Origin: Pseudofrankia coriaricola | GTDB taxonomy: Bacteria > Actinomycetota > Actinomycetes > Frankiales > Frankiaceae | Direction of reading: 5' to 3' | DNA length: 64,000 bases | NCBI RefSeq assembly: GCF_001854805.1 | Contig: NZ_MBLO01000258.1 | Coordinates: forward strand, 50,339-114,338 | Shown: piece after piece, positions 16,335 through 24,594 of the stretch | How positions within the stretch are numbered: the stretch's first letter is position 1 | Layout of the letters: each line of letters begins with the position of its first letter | The notes under the pieces: model-generated | The model's database searches: none | The model's input: the letters and a program-made list of their open reading frames with translations, nothing else | Told to the model about the DNA's origin: nothing | Position numbers and translations under genes: made by a program

Positions 16335-17570
16335 TCAGATCGCGCCGACCGCACGCAGCCGCGCCACATCCGCCGGGCCGTATCCGAGTTCCCGCAGGAG
16401 CTCGTCGGTGTGCTCCCCGAACGCGGGCGCCGGCCGCCGCACGCGGTACGCCGGCTCGCCGACGACGACCCCAGCCCGGCCGGTGTAAGTGAAGGGCCCC
16501 GCGACCGGGTGCACGTCGTCCGTGAAAACCCCACGGGCGGCAAGGTGCTCGTCGGCGAGCAGGTCGGACGTGCTGGAATAGTTGGGGCCGATCGGCAACT
16601 CGTGCTCGCTCGCCACGCGTATCCAGTCGCGCAGGTCACGGGTCCAGAAGATGCGCTGGAGCGTGCCGCGAAGCTCGACGTCGCCATACGCGAAGTCAAC
16701 GGGTCCAGCGGTGTCTTTGCGCGACGTGAGGTCCGCACGATCGACGAGCTCGCAGAACCGGTCCCAGAACTTGTGCTCGATGCAGCAGAACAACACAAAT
16801 TTCCGGTCCGCCGTCTCGTAGTACTGGTATTTCGCGGCGTCGGACTCCTCGCGCTCCGGAATGACGCCTCGCCGGTCACTGATCCTTTCGTCGTTCAGGT
16901 ACTGGCACAGCGCCCGCCAGCCCGACACGACGACGGCGTCCGCGGCCGAAACGTCGATGTGCGCACCGTTGCCGGTGCGGTTCCTGCGTAACAGGGCGGA
17001 GGTAATGCTGTACGCGGCGTGCAGGGCGGCCACATCGGGGCCGATGCCCACGCCGAAGACGCCGTGGGTCATCTTGGCATTCGCGGCATGCGTCAGGCCG
17101 TCCTCACCCATCGCGACGGGGGTGCTCGCGGCAAGAGCATTCATCATCTGACCGTGGGTGGGGATCGCGGCGTAGGGCCCGATGCTCCCAAAGCCGCTCA
17201 CCTGGCAGTAGATGATCTCTGGCCGCCGTTGTTGCTGCTCCTCGTAGCCGATCCCGAGCCTGGAGCAGGCGTCCCCGGCGAACCCGTCGACGAAGACGTC
17301 CGCCGTCTCAAGCAGCTTCCAGAACACCTCGCGACCCTCATCGGTGCGAAGGTTGAGAGCGACGGACCGCTTGTTCTTGTTGCACTGAAGGTGGGTCACG
17401 CTGTACCGCGGCACCACCTGACCGTGCATGTCCCGCACATAGTCGCCGCGCGGGGGAGCTTCGATCTTGATGACGTCCGCCCCTTGGTCGCCGAGGTACA
17501 TGCCCAACGCGTCTCCGTTGAGCAGGACGGCCGCCTCAAGTACGCGGATCCCCTGAAGGAAGTCAGTCAC
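16335..17570 (-). CDS. Class III (CaiB/BaiF) CoA-transferase, catalytic Asp apparently His
   Basis: A 411-residue formyl-CoA-transferase-type protein: GIRVLEAAVLLNG start, DVIKIEAPPRGDYVR, NKNKRSVALNLRTDEG and QVSGFGSIGPY are all family landmarks. The position usually occupied by the catalytic Asp (YDxxxQAxSG) reads THGQMMNALAAS, suggesting Asp-to-His substitution. The C-terminal GEHTDELLRELGY is intact. It may be an isomerase/racemase-type or non-canonical transferase. The long AT-containing gap upstream is shared with the divergent P450 gene, so the two may act on the same substrate. Confidence 0.87.
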   Translation of the reverse strand: MTDFLQGIRVLEAAVLLNGDALGMYLGDQGADVIKIEAPPRGDYVRDMHGQVVPRYSVTHLQCNKNKRSVALNLRTDEGREVFWKLLETADVFVDGFAGDACSRLGIGYEEQQQRRPEIIYCQVSGFGSIGPYAAIPTHGQMMNALAASTPVAMGEDGLTHAANAKMTHGVFGVGIGPDVAALHAAYSITSALLRRNRTGNGAHIDVSAADAVVVSGWRALCQYLNDERISDRRGVIPEREESDAAKYQYYETADRKFVLFCCIEHKFWDRFCELVDRADLTSRKDTAGPVDFAYGDVELRGTLQRIFWTRDLRDWIRVASEHELPIGPNYSSTSDLLADEHLAARGVFTDDVHPVAGPFTYTGRAGVVVGEPAYRVRRPAPAFGEHTDELLRELGYGPADVARLRAVGAI

Positions 17571-17896
17571 GAGACCGTCTCCTCAACCACTCTCCCGGCG
17601 CCTCGACGCGGGGCTTCGAGGCCATTCGGCGCTCCTCAGCTTAGGCTATGTTCGCCCTCTAATATAGCAGCCATAGTAGCACCAGGCGAGCGATGCGCCG
17701 AATGAGGCACGGACGTCGACGACCGGCGTCCCGCTGGTGTTCGCCGAAGCCCTCGCGCGGGTTCGCCGCACCCGGCCCTTGACCCGTAAGCCTAATCGCT
17801 TACAATGTACGTGGTTGGGCCCGCGGGTCGGATGAGCCGTTCCAGCATTCCCGCCGAGACGCCCACCACTCTCCATGATCAATGAAGGGGGCCGCG
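17571..17896. promoter_or_regulatory. 326-base divergent intergenic region with an 18-base dyad
   Basis: No gene is supported here. It separates the CoA-transferase from the P450. At 17786-17803 there is a perfect dyad, GTAAGC, six bases, GCTTAC, the size and form of a TetR or MarR operator. A second A/T-rich patch with CTAATATAGC occurs around 17660. The MarR gene at 13.7 kb is the nearest candidate binder (inference). Confidence 0.55.
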
Positions 17897-19147
17897 ATGA
17901 GCGTGAGCGCTGCCGACAAGGCGACTGGCGCGTTCGATCATCATTCCGCCGACTATGCGTGCCGATGGCGAGAGATCAACTTAGAGTTGCGAGCGCGGTG
18001 TCCCGTCGCGCACAGCGATCAGCACGGTGGATTCTATGTGCTGACCCGGTATGCCGATGTCGCCCGCGCCATCAAGGACGACGCGACGTTTGCTTCGCGA
18101 CACGAACCGGAGCCGGAGAGCATCTACCTGGGAATCGTCCAGCCCCCCACCCCTGTCGTTTCGGTGCCGATCGAGATGGATCCGCCCGAGTTCTTCGACT
18201 ACCGCAGGATTCTCAATCCGCACTTCTCGCCCGCGGCGTCCGAACGCTGGCGCCCCTTCGTCGTCGACGTCACGACGGCGATGCTCGATCGCGTTGTCGA
18301 GACCGGGCAGATGGATGTCGTCGCCGACCTGGCGAGCCCCATACCCGCTCTGCTGACCGCCGCGACCCTCGGCCTGCCGCTGAACGACTGGCCCCTCTAT
18401 TCCGAGGCCTACCACGCGATCGTCTACAGCGTCCCGGGCACCCCTCGCTTCGACGAGGCCGCCGCAAAGGTGATGCACAGCCTTCAGGTCTGCGCCGAAA
18501 CGGTCGCGCACCGCCGCGCCGAGCCTACTGACGATCTTCTCAGCGTCCTGGCGACAGCTCGCGTCAACGACGAGTCGCTGTCCGACCAGAGGATCATGGA
18601 AATCTGCAACCTGGTCCTCGCCGGCGGCAACGACACGACAACGGCGCTCGTCGCCAACGCGATGCACTGGTTGTCCGCCCATCCGCGGCAGCGCGCCTGG
18701 CTGGCCGAGAGCCCGGAGCGGCTGGCGCCGGCATGCGAGGAGTTCCTGCGCTACTTCACGCCGACACAGACGCTTGCCCGAACCGTCACGACGGACGTCG
18801 AGATCGGCGGCACGCTACTGCACCGCGGCGACCGTGTCCTGCTCAATCTGGGAGCCGCGAATTTCGACCCCGAGGTCTTCGAGCGTCCCGACGAGGTCGT
18901 CCTCGACCGCTTCCCCAACCGTCACCAGGCCTTCGGCCTCGGCATCCACCGTTGCCTCGGCTCCAATTTCACCCGCATCGAGTTCGAGGTGATCATCGGC
19001 GAGGTTCTCCGCCGCATCCCGGACTTCGTCGTCGACGAAGAGCACGGCGAGCGCTATGAGACCATCGGCCAGGTAAACGGCTGGTCCCGCATGCCCATGG
19101 CCTTCACCCCCACCAACCGAATCGGGGGCACGGCTTTCACGCCGTGA
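17897..19147 (+). CDS. Cytochrome P450
   Basis: A 416-residue soluble bacterial P450. The I-helix reads AGGNDTTTALVANAM with the acid/Thr pair, the K-helix gives EEFLRYF (ExxR), and the heme loop FGLGIHRCLG places the axial Cys near residue 353. Of several possible starts I took ATG at 17897, six bases after AAGGGGG. Its layout resembles CYP125/CYP142/CYP107-type enzymes that hydroxylate lipids, terpenes or steroids; the subfamily cannot be assigned by eye. A matching 3Fe-4S ferredoxin is convergent just downstream. No ferredoxin reductase gene is in the window. Confidence 0.93.
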   Translation: MSVSAADKATGAFDHHSADYACRWREINLELRARCPVAHSDQHGGFYVLTRYADVARAIKDDATFASRHEPEPESIYLGIVQPPTPVVSVPIEMDPPEFFDYRRILNPHFSPAASERWRPFVVDVTTAMLDRVVETGQMDVVADLASPIPALLTAATLGLPLNDWPLYSEAYHAIVYSVPGTPRFDEAAAKVMHSLQVCAETVAHRRAEPTDDLLSVLATARVNDESLSDQRIMEICNLVLAGGNDTTTALVANAMHWLSAHPRQRAWLAESPERLAPACEEFLRYFTPTQTLARTVTTDVEIGGTLLHRGDRVLLNLGAANFDPEVFERPDEVVLDRFPNRHQAFGLGIHRCLGSNFTRIEFEVIIGEVLRRIPDFVVDEEHGERYETIGQVNGWSRMPMAFTPTNRIGGTAFTP

Positions 19148-19175
19148 AGATGCCGGTGCAGTCGCGAAGATCTTA

Positions 19176-19212
19176 CTGAGGGTCCCCGTGACGAAGACAC
19201 GGGGACCCTCAG
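19176..19212. terminator. Strong hairpin terminator between P450 and ferredoxin genes
   Basis: A perfect 15-base stem (CTGAGGGTCCCCGTG and its complement) encloses a seven-base loop ACGAAGA. It starts 28 bases after the P450 stop and lies between converging genes. The rest of 19148-19347 shows no coding signal. Confidence 0.75.
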
Positions 19213-19347
19213 CACGCGAAGTGGTCGCAACGACGCTGACTGCTTCAATCCAGTGCCCTCGACCGCTGCGCGAGGGATGTCGGCTCGGTCAGCGAAGCAC
19301 ACATAGGCACGACTCGCGCGGAGCCGTGCGCCGCGGTGGTGCCGTCG

Positions 19348-19542
19348 TCACTCCTCGATGACGACGGCGCGCTCGGGGCATCCCCGCGCAGCCAGCCTCG
19401 CCGCCGCATCGAGTTCGCCTGGCACCTCCTCGACAAGCGTGACAGCGTGGCCGTCGTCGGCCCGGAGATCGAACAGCGCCGGCGCGTTCATCGCGCACAG
19501 CGTGTGGCCCTGACACACGTCCTCGTCCACCCGGATACGCAC
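19348..19542 (-). CDS. 3Fe-4S ferredoxin, P450 redox partner
   Basis: A 64-residue acidic ferredoxin with CQGHTLC and a distal RGCPERAVV. In this P450-associated group the missing Cys of a 4Fe-4S motif (His at that place) gives a 3Fe-4S cluster. GTG at 19542 follows AAGGAACTCAG; an upstream in-frame start at 19617 would add 25 unrelated residues. It lies 129 bases downstream of the mycofactocin-type SDR and in the same direction, so they may be cotranscribed. Serving the adjacent P450 is the natural inference. Confidence 0.88.
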   Translation of the reverse strand: MRIRVDEDVCQGHTLCAMNAPALFDLRADDGHAVTLVEEVPGELDAAARLAARGCPERAVVIEE

Positions 19543-19671
19543 CGACTGAGTTCCTTCCCATCCTCGGATCAGCGTGTCGATCAATCCCGGACCGTCCCAG
19601 GTGAAGGCCCGCGGCATAAGACCTTGCGGGGGCGCGACGATCGGCGACGCCGGCGCCCGTTGTGCCCGCGG

Positions 19672-20514
19672 CTACTTGATGTTGGAACCGAGGTCGATGC
19701 CGAAGACCTGACCGGTGACGTAGCGAGCCTCGTCCGAGGCGAGGAACAGCAGGGCGTTGGAGATATCGATCGGCTCGACCCACGGCTGCGGCATGAGGTT
19801 GACCGTGTTCGTGAAGATCGGCACCGCGTCCTCCTTCGTCGGGTGCTCCAGATCCGGCCGAAACAGCCGGTACAGCCCTTCGTTGAGGACCATGTCGGTG
19901 GCCACCGTGCCGGGGGTCAGCGCGTTGACGCGGATGTTGTAGCGACCGACCTCGTTGGCGAGGCTCTTCATGAAACCGATCACGCCGAACTTCGATGCGC
20001 AGTAGTCGGCGAGATTCGGTACACCCTTGGTGCCCGCGCCCGAACTGGTGAGGATGACGGAGCCGCCGCGCCCTGCCTCGATCATCCGGGGGATGCAGAC
20101 GGAGGTGGTGTTCCACACCCCGGTGAGATTGGTATTGAGGACGTCGGCCCACTGCTGAGCGGAGATGTTCCAGCTTTCCGGCCCGAAGGGGCTGATGCCG
20201 GCGTTGGCGCTGACGATGTCGATCTGGCCGAACTCCTCGAGGCCGGCGTCGAGCGCGGCTTGGAGGCTCGCGCGGTCCCGGACGTCGCCTCGGCGGGCGA
20301 CGATTCGGCGGCCCGTCTTCTCGACGAGCGCCACGGTCTCGTCGAGCTGATCCTGCTCGGCCTGCCGATATGTCATCCACGGGTATGCGTCCGGGGTGAC
20401 CAGGTCGACCGCGATGATGTCCGCGCCCTCCGCCGCGAGCCGGACCGCGTGCGACCGGCCCTGGCCCCGCGCGGCACCCGTGATGAAGGCGACCTTGCCG
20501 TCGACACGACCCAT
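19672..20514 (-). CDS. Mycofactocin-coupled SDR family oxidoreductase
   Basis: A 280-residue SDR with the TGAARGQGRSHAVRLA signature, DLVTPDAYPWMTY insertion, NAG, YCASK and C-terminal VTGQVFGIDLGSN. These traits match the SDR subfamily whose cofactor is recycled through mycofactocin. ATG at 20514 is preceded by GGAGGTGGCGGAG; further in-frame starts up to 20535 would overlap that site. With the ferredoxin behind it and the P450 opposite, a likely job is oxidising the alcohol made by the P450. The upstream gap contains an AT-rich island. Confidence 0.9.
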   Translation of the reverse strand: MGRVDGKVAFITGAARGQGRSHAVRLAAEGADIIAVDLVTPDAYPWMTYRQAEQDQLDETVALVEKTGRRIVARRGDVRDRASLQAALDAGLEEFGQIDIVSANAGISPFGPESWNISAQQWADVLNTNLTGVWNTTSVCIPRMIEAGRGGSVILTSSGAGTKGVPNLADYCASKFGVIGFMKSLANEVGRYNIRVNALTPGTVATDMVLNEGLYRLFRPDLEHPTKEDAVPIFTNTVNLMPQPWVEPIDISNALLFLASDEARYVTGQVFGIDLGSNIK

Positions 20515-20562
20515 CTCCGCCACCTCCTCCCTCAATGTTTCAACGGTTCTCGAAATCCGAAT

Positions 20563-20593
20563 CTACGGTGTAAATAGATAGATGTGTAGCCAA
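20563..20593. promoter_or_regulatory. AT-rich island before SDR/ferredoxin unit
   Basis: The segment around GTGTAAATAGATAGATG is flanked by CTAC and GTAG and stands out from GC-rich DNA. It lies about 50-80 bases before the SDR start. It is the weakest member of the recurring island family, lacking an exact TAACTAA. The remainder of 20594-20811 shows no supported feature. Confidence 0.35.
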
Positions 20594-20811
20594 TTTTGTC
20601 GGCAGCTGGCGGCAGGCGGAGCCGATCAGGTGGGTGGTCGGCCGGGGATGAAGGCGCGCGCTGGGTATCAGGCAACGGTGACCCGCTGACGAATGCCCGG
20701 GAACTGTTCCCGGCATGGCTCTGGAATCTGAGCACTCGTGATCGGCACCTGTCGCCGAGCCGAGACAACCAGGTCAGTCCGTGCGATGAAGGCGCCGGCC
20801 CACGTCGTCGG

Positions 20812-21501
20812 TCAGGCAGGCAGGTGGAGCTCGACCAGGCCGTCGCCGGCCGCCCGACCGGCCACACCCGTGCGGGCACGCTCGAACCGGGTGGCCCTGG
20901 GGCCGACGGTGGTGACGAGCAGCTCGCCGGCGCCGTCGTCCTCGAAACGCCACTCGGCGGTGTCGTAGGCGAGCGGCGCGCCGGGCGACGTGCTCGTGGT
21001 CAGGGCAACCGCGGGACCGATCAGCGCGAACACGCCGCACGCGGCGCCGGCCGCCCGCAGCGGGCTGACGGCGTCGGGCCGGGCGAGCAGGACGGGGACG
21101 GCGGCCACGTTCGCGAGCAGGTCGCGCTGCACCAGAGCCGAGGCCACCTCTCCGGGCAGCCCCAGTAGCACCCGCACGGGCAGCCGGCGGGTGAACATCT
21201 CGACCCGGCCCGCGTCCCAGGCGAACCTGTCGGCATGGGCGACGGTCGCGCGCAGCGCGCCGGCGGCACGGGAGAAGGGCTGAATCCAGCCGCCCTCGAA
21301 GGGCCCGGCCACCGGGATCAGCACGTCGCCGTAGCCGAGGCCGGTGGCACCGAGCTGGCTCGTCGCCCACTCCGTGTCGCGCGCGACGTCCTCATGGCTG
21401 ATCGCGAACTCGACGGCCTCGCCGGTGTACCACCACGAGATGCCGAACAGCGGCTGACGTGGCAACCGCAGCGCGGCCTCGTTGACGGACTGGAGCGTCA
21501 T
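20812..21501 (-). CDS. Protein of unknown function coupled to PaaK-like ligase
   Basis: A 229-residue protein that I cannot assign firmly. Its first half (ISWWYTGEAVEF, then GLGYGDVLIPVAGPFEGGW) resembles the phenylacetate-CoA-ligase N-domain region around the GDxVL strand, but no adenylation motifs are present. It could be a regulatory or structural half-domain of the ligase. Its ATG overlaps the ligase stop by four bases (ATGA), so the two are made together. It is the last gene of the thioesterase / ligase / unknown operon. Confidence 0.75.
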   Translation of the reverse strand: MTLQSVNEAALRLPRQPLFGISWWYTGEAVEFAISHEDVARDTEWATSQLGATGLGYGDVLIPVAGPFEGGWIQPFSRAAGALRATVAHADRFAWDAGRVEMFTRRLPVRVLLGLPGEVASALVQRDLLANVAAVPVLLARPDAVSPLRAAGAACGVFALIGPAVALTTSTSPGAPLAYDTAEWRFEDDGAGELLVTTVGPRATRFERARTGVAGRAAGDGLVELHLPA

Positions 21502-22802
21502 GATTTCGCCACCCTGGGCACCTTGGCCGCCGATCCTCGTCGCAACAGCGCCTCCTCCGTCTCCAGTGCGATGTCCACCAGTTCGACTGGCAGCCGCACG
21601 ACGTCGGCGACGGACGCGGCGAGGCGGCCAGCGAGCCCGTCCAGATCGACCTCGCGGGAGGCGTCGTAGCCCACCCGCAGCCGTAGCCGTTCGACCTCCC
21701 GGGTCGGGCGGATGATCTGGAACAGGCCCGTCTGCGTCTCGTCGACGCGCTCGACCGCCGTCCAGACCTCCTGCGGCAGGACCGCGCGCCCAGCGACGAC
21801 GGTCTCGTCTCCGCCCCGGCCGAGTACCCACACGCGGGGCGATGTTCGGCCGCACGGGCACGTGGCGGTGCTGTGCCGGACCAGGTCACCCGTGCGGTAG
21901 CGGATCAGCGGCGCGACGTCGTTGTCGAGCGCGGTCACCACCATCTCCCCGACCTCGCCCTCGGCGACCCGCTGTCCGGTGGCCGGGTCGACCACCTCAA
22001 GGAGGACCTCGTCCCACCACAGGTGGTAGCCGTCGTGCTCGGAGCATTCCCAGGCCAGGCCGGTGTCGCCCGCGCTGGTGTAGACGAAGACGTCCAGGCC
22101 CCACTCGGTGGACAGCCGCGCACGCATCCGCGCTCCCAACGGCTCGCCGGCGAACGAGACCGCCTTGAACGAGTCGAACAGCTTGCGCAGGTCGTGGCGG
22201 GCGGCGAGGTGTTCCAGCTCGACCAGGTTGGGGCTCATCAGCTGGGCGTAGACCGGCCGGTGCTGTTCGACGACGCGGAGCACCTCGCCCCAGTTGCCCA
22301 TCCAGGTGTCGACGAGAAGTGGGACCAGTCCCAGCGCGCGGAACGCGTCCTCGATCCAGCCTCGGAAGATCGCGGCGTTGCACAGCACACGGTCGCCGGG
22401 TCGCGCCCCCATCATCCATAAGGCGCGCAGGTAGCCGGCGGGTAAGGGTGCGCAGGCGAGGCCCGGCCACACCTCGCTGAAGAACGTCGGGTCCCCGGTG
22501 GTTCCCGAGCTCGACGTCACGGTGGTCAGGTCCGCCGGGCCGACGCACAGCAGGCCGCCGAAGCCGTCGCCAGTCCGGTCACGGAACGCGCGGACCGCGT
22601 CCTTGTCCATGAAGGGGACCAGGCGGCGGAAGTCCGCCGTCGACGTCACGTCGTCCGGCCGCAGACCGGCTGAGTCCCACGCCTCGCGGTAGAACGCCGA
22701 GCGTTCGTGCGCCAGCTGGACGACCTCCAGCAGGCGCTTGGTCTGTTCGCTTTCGATCCTGTCCGCCGGGGCGGTCTCCAGGTCCGGTTCGAGGTAGGTC
22801 AC
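21498..22802 (-). CDS. PaaK-like phenylacetate-CoA ligase family protein
   Basis: A 434-residue single-domain adenylate-forming ligase of the phenylacetate-CoA ligase family. Motifs seen: SSSGTTGDPTFF (phosphate loop), VYTSAGDTGLAWECSEH, RYRTGDLVRHS with nearby CPCGR, and a C-terminal RGSAAKVPRV resembling the family's lysine segment. The GTG start sits in a GTGA overlap with the thioesterase and after GAGGAGGAGCGAGG. It should activate an aromatic or other carboxylic acid to a CoA thioester with ATP; substrate unknown. It is coupled at both ends, with a hotdog thioesterase before it and an unknown protein after. Confidence 0.88.
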   Translation of the reverse strand: MTYLEPDLETAPADRIESEQTKRLLEVVQLAHERSAFYREAWDSAGLRPDDVTSTADFRRLVPFMDKDAVRAFRDRTGDGFGGLLCVGPADLTTVTSSSGTTGDPTFFSEVWPGLACAPLPAGYLRALWMMGARPGDRVLCNAAIFRGWIEDAFRALGLVPLLVDTWMGNWGEVLRVVEQHRPVYAQLMSPNLVELEHLAARHDLRKLFDSFKAVSFAGEPLGARMRARLSTEWGLDVFVYTSAGDTGLAWECSEHDGYHLWWDEVLLEVVDPATGQRVAEGEVGEMVVTALDNDVAPLIRYRTGDLVRHSTATCPCGRTSPRVWVLGRGGDETVVAGRAVLPQEVWTAVERVDETQTGLFQIIRPTREVERLRLRVGYDASREVDLDGLAGRLAASVADVVRLPVELVDIALETEEALLRRGSAAKVPRVAKS

Positions 22803-23374
22803 CCTCGCTCCTCCTCTCTCCCGTCCGGCGCCGACTGGTCCCCGGACGCTCGCGCGGACTGGTCCTGCTCGGCGAGCCACGCCTCGTGGCGCGCGAAGTG
22901 GTCGACGTCCCGGGCCACCAGCACCGCCTGAGCGGCGGCCAGCAATGCCCCGGTCGAGGCGAGCGTCAGTTCGGCTTCGACGTGCCAGCGGCGCCCTTCC
23001 CGCCCGGTCAGCCGGGCGGTGGCCCGCAGCGGCCAGCCCACCGGCACCGGTTTGACGAAGCGAACCGCCAGCTGGCCCGTCACCGCCAGCTGGCCATGAA
23101 GCAGCGGCACATGCCCGACTACCTCGTCGAGCACCCCTGCCGTCCACCCGCCGTGCGCCACCCGCGGGCCGCCCTCGGACTCCCAGGGGCAGGTCAGGGT
23201 GTAGACGACGCCGCCGTCCACCAGCTGTTCGGTCTCGATCCCGAGCCGGCAGCGTTCCGCCGTCTGGCAGCCGCCGCACAGCGCGACACCGCTGGCAGAC
23301 CGTCCGGGACGCTGCCAGTCACCACCAGCCCACGCCTCGTCTGTTGTGTCAGGGACCACAGCGCGAACATACAT
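22799..23374 (-). CDS. Hotdog-fold thioesterase (PaaI-like) with N-terminal Cys cluster
   Basis: About 191 residues. After a short leader with CGGCQTAERC comes a hotdog domain with the catalytic-type segment GPRVAHGGWTAGVLDEV and RFVKPVPVGWPL. Such proteins hydrolyse acyl- or aryl-CoA, and pairing with a PaaK-like ligase suggests proofreading or release of dead-end CoA esters. The ATG at 23374 touches the AT-rich island; a GTG at 23359 would give a five-residue shorter protein and leave room for a leader, so the start is uncertain. Divergent from a GntR regulator. Confidence 0.82.
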   Translation of the reverse strand: MYVRAVVPDTTDEAWAGGDWQRPGRSASGVALCGGCQTAERCRLGIETEQLVDGGVVYTLTCPWESEGGPRVAHGGWTAGVLDEVVGHVPLLHGQLAVTGQLAVRFVKPVPVGWPLRATARLTGREGRRWHVEAELTLASTGALLAAAQAVLVARDVDHFARHEAWLAEQDQSARASGDQSAPDGREEERG

Positions 23375-23393
23375 CTTAGTTAGACGATTAGCC
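23373..23393. promoter_or_regulatory. AT-rich island with TTAGTTAGACGATTAG
   Basis: The complement reads CTAATCGTCTAACTAAGA and shares TCTAACTAA exactly with the island at 33988. It directly abuts the thioesterase start. Either a -10 region or an operator placed over the start would fit. Confidence 0.5.
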
Positions 23394-23464
23394 ACCAGGC
23401 TCCCGCTCCCGGAGGCGCCGCCATGCCATGGCGCGCGCCGCGGCCGCCCCGGGACACGGCCCAT

Positions 23465-23495
23465 CACTAGGTACTATTAGAGAAATAATTTCAAC
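23465..23495. promoter_or_regulatory. AT-rich island before GntR gene
   Basis: Contains ACTATTAGAGAAATAATTTC, ending about 16 bases before the GntR start. The TTAGA/AATAAT words match those in front of 47543. Its position suits autoregulation by the GntR protein (inference). Confidence 0.45.
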
Positions 23496-23510
23496 GAGAG
23501 GCGGCGCGGC

Positions 23511-24344
23511 ATGGCAGTCGGCGGCACAGCGGTCGGCGGCAGCTCGGCGGTCCGCGGCACAGCAACGGCCGAGAGCGCCCACCCCATGGTCCGGCCGGTC
23601 GGCCAGCAGATCCGCGTGCCGAAGACCGCCGAGCTGGTGGCCGCGCAGCTGCGCCGGCAGATCATCAAGGGTGAGCTGCGCGAGGGTGAGGCCCTCGCGC
23701 CCGAGTCGGTCCTCATGGAGCAGTTCGGCGTGTCGCGGCCGACACTCCGCGAGGCGTTCCGGGTCCTCGAGGCCGAGGCGCTCATCAGCGTCCGACGCGG
23801 TGCCCACGGCGGGGCTCGGGTGCACGCGCCCAACGGGGAGATCGCCGCCCGCTACGCCGGCCTGGTGCTCGAGTTCCGGGAGACCACGGTCGGCGACGTG
23901 TTCCAGGCCAGCTCCATCATCGAGCCGCCGTGCGCCGCGCTGCTCGCCGGCACCTGGTCCGAGGGCGACACCGACCGCCTGCAGGAGCTGTACGAGGAGG
24001 CCGAGCGGGTCAAGAACGACCCGCTCGCGCTTCTCGACGCCCAGGACCGCTTCCACCTTCTCCTGGTCGAGCTGACCGGTAACCAGACCCTCACCGTTCT
24101 GACCGGCATGCTCCGCACCATCGTCGACCGGGCGAACCGGGCCTACGTCACCGCGGAGGCCGCGCTGCCCGCCCAGCGTCGGGCGGCGCTGAAGGGTCAG
24201 CGCGCGCACGCCAAACTCCTCGAGCACCTGCGCGACCGGGACGCCGACAACGCCCAGAGCCTCTGGCGGCGCCACCTCGAGGAGCAGGGCGACCACTTCC
24301 GCACCGGCCCGGGCGCCCGCACCGTCCTCGACCTGCTCGGCTGA
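23511..24344 (+). CDS. GntR-family (FadR/FCD subfamily) regulator
   Basis: A 277-residue regulator: Gly/Ala-rich leader, winged helix about residues 40-105 (ESVLMEQFGVSRPTLREAF, wing RRGAHGGARV), then an all-helical FCD ligand domain (DRFHLLLVELTGNQTL with metal-type His). ATG follows GAGAGGCGGCGCGGC. FadR-type proteins sense acyl-CoA or small acids. It is closely similar in its DNA-binding half to the regulator at 46.2 kb, sharing RVPK.xELVA and FGVSRPTLRE, so both may see related operators. Transcribed away from the thioesterase/ligase operon, with an AT-rich island on either side of the gap. Confidence 0.92.
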   Translation: MAVGGTAVGGSSAVRGTATAESAHPMVRPVGQQIRVPKTAELVAAQLRRQIIKGELREGEALAPESVLMEQFGVSRPTLREAFRVLEAEALISVRRGAHGGARVHAPNGEIAARYAGLVLEFRETTVGDVFQASSIIEPPCAALLAGTWSEGDTDRLQELYEEAERVKNDPLALLDAQDRFHLLLVELTGNQTLTVLTGMLRTIVDRANRAYVTAEAALPAQRRAALKGQRAHAKLLEHLRDRDADNAQSLWRRHLEEQGDHFRTGPGARTVLDLLG

Positions 24345-24541
24345 CCGCGCCCCGCCCACCGCGGCCGGCGGGGCGCGAAGCGCGGCGGGCGGCGCCCGTC
24401 CCGACCGCCTCAGACGGGCCCCGTCAAGCCGAACGCCGCCGACGCAACCCCGGATACCGGCCACAACCCGCTACAGACCCCAGACATCCAGGCCACACCC
24501 CCGACGAGGGTAGAACGGCGCGCCAGCTCCTTCCCGGGGTC

Positions 24542-24572
24542 CCTGCCGGATCGGTGAAGCCGATCCGGCAGG
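24542..24572. terminator. Hairpin between convergent GntR and SnoaL-like genes
   Basis: A perfect 13-base stem (CCTGCCGGATCGG with complement) has the five-base loop TGAAG. It lies 22 bases before the stop of the minus-strand gene and about 200 after the GntR stop. The rest of 24345-24594 is GC-rich and shows no gene. Confidence 0.65.
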
Positions 24573-24594
24573 TCCGGGGCGCGCAGCGCCCGCC

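Noticed and set aside
23511..24344. Possibility that the GntR gene belongs to an antibiotic-resistance or conjugation operon
   Set aside because: The FCD ligand domain and neighbours point to acyl-CoA metabolism; no such genes are nearby.
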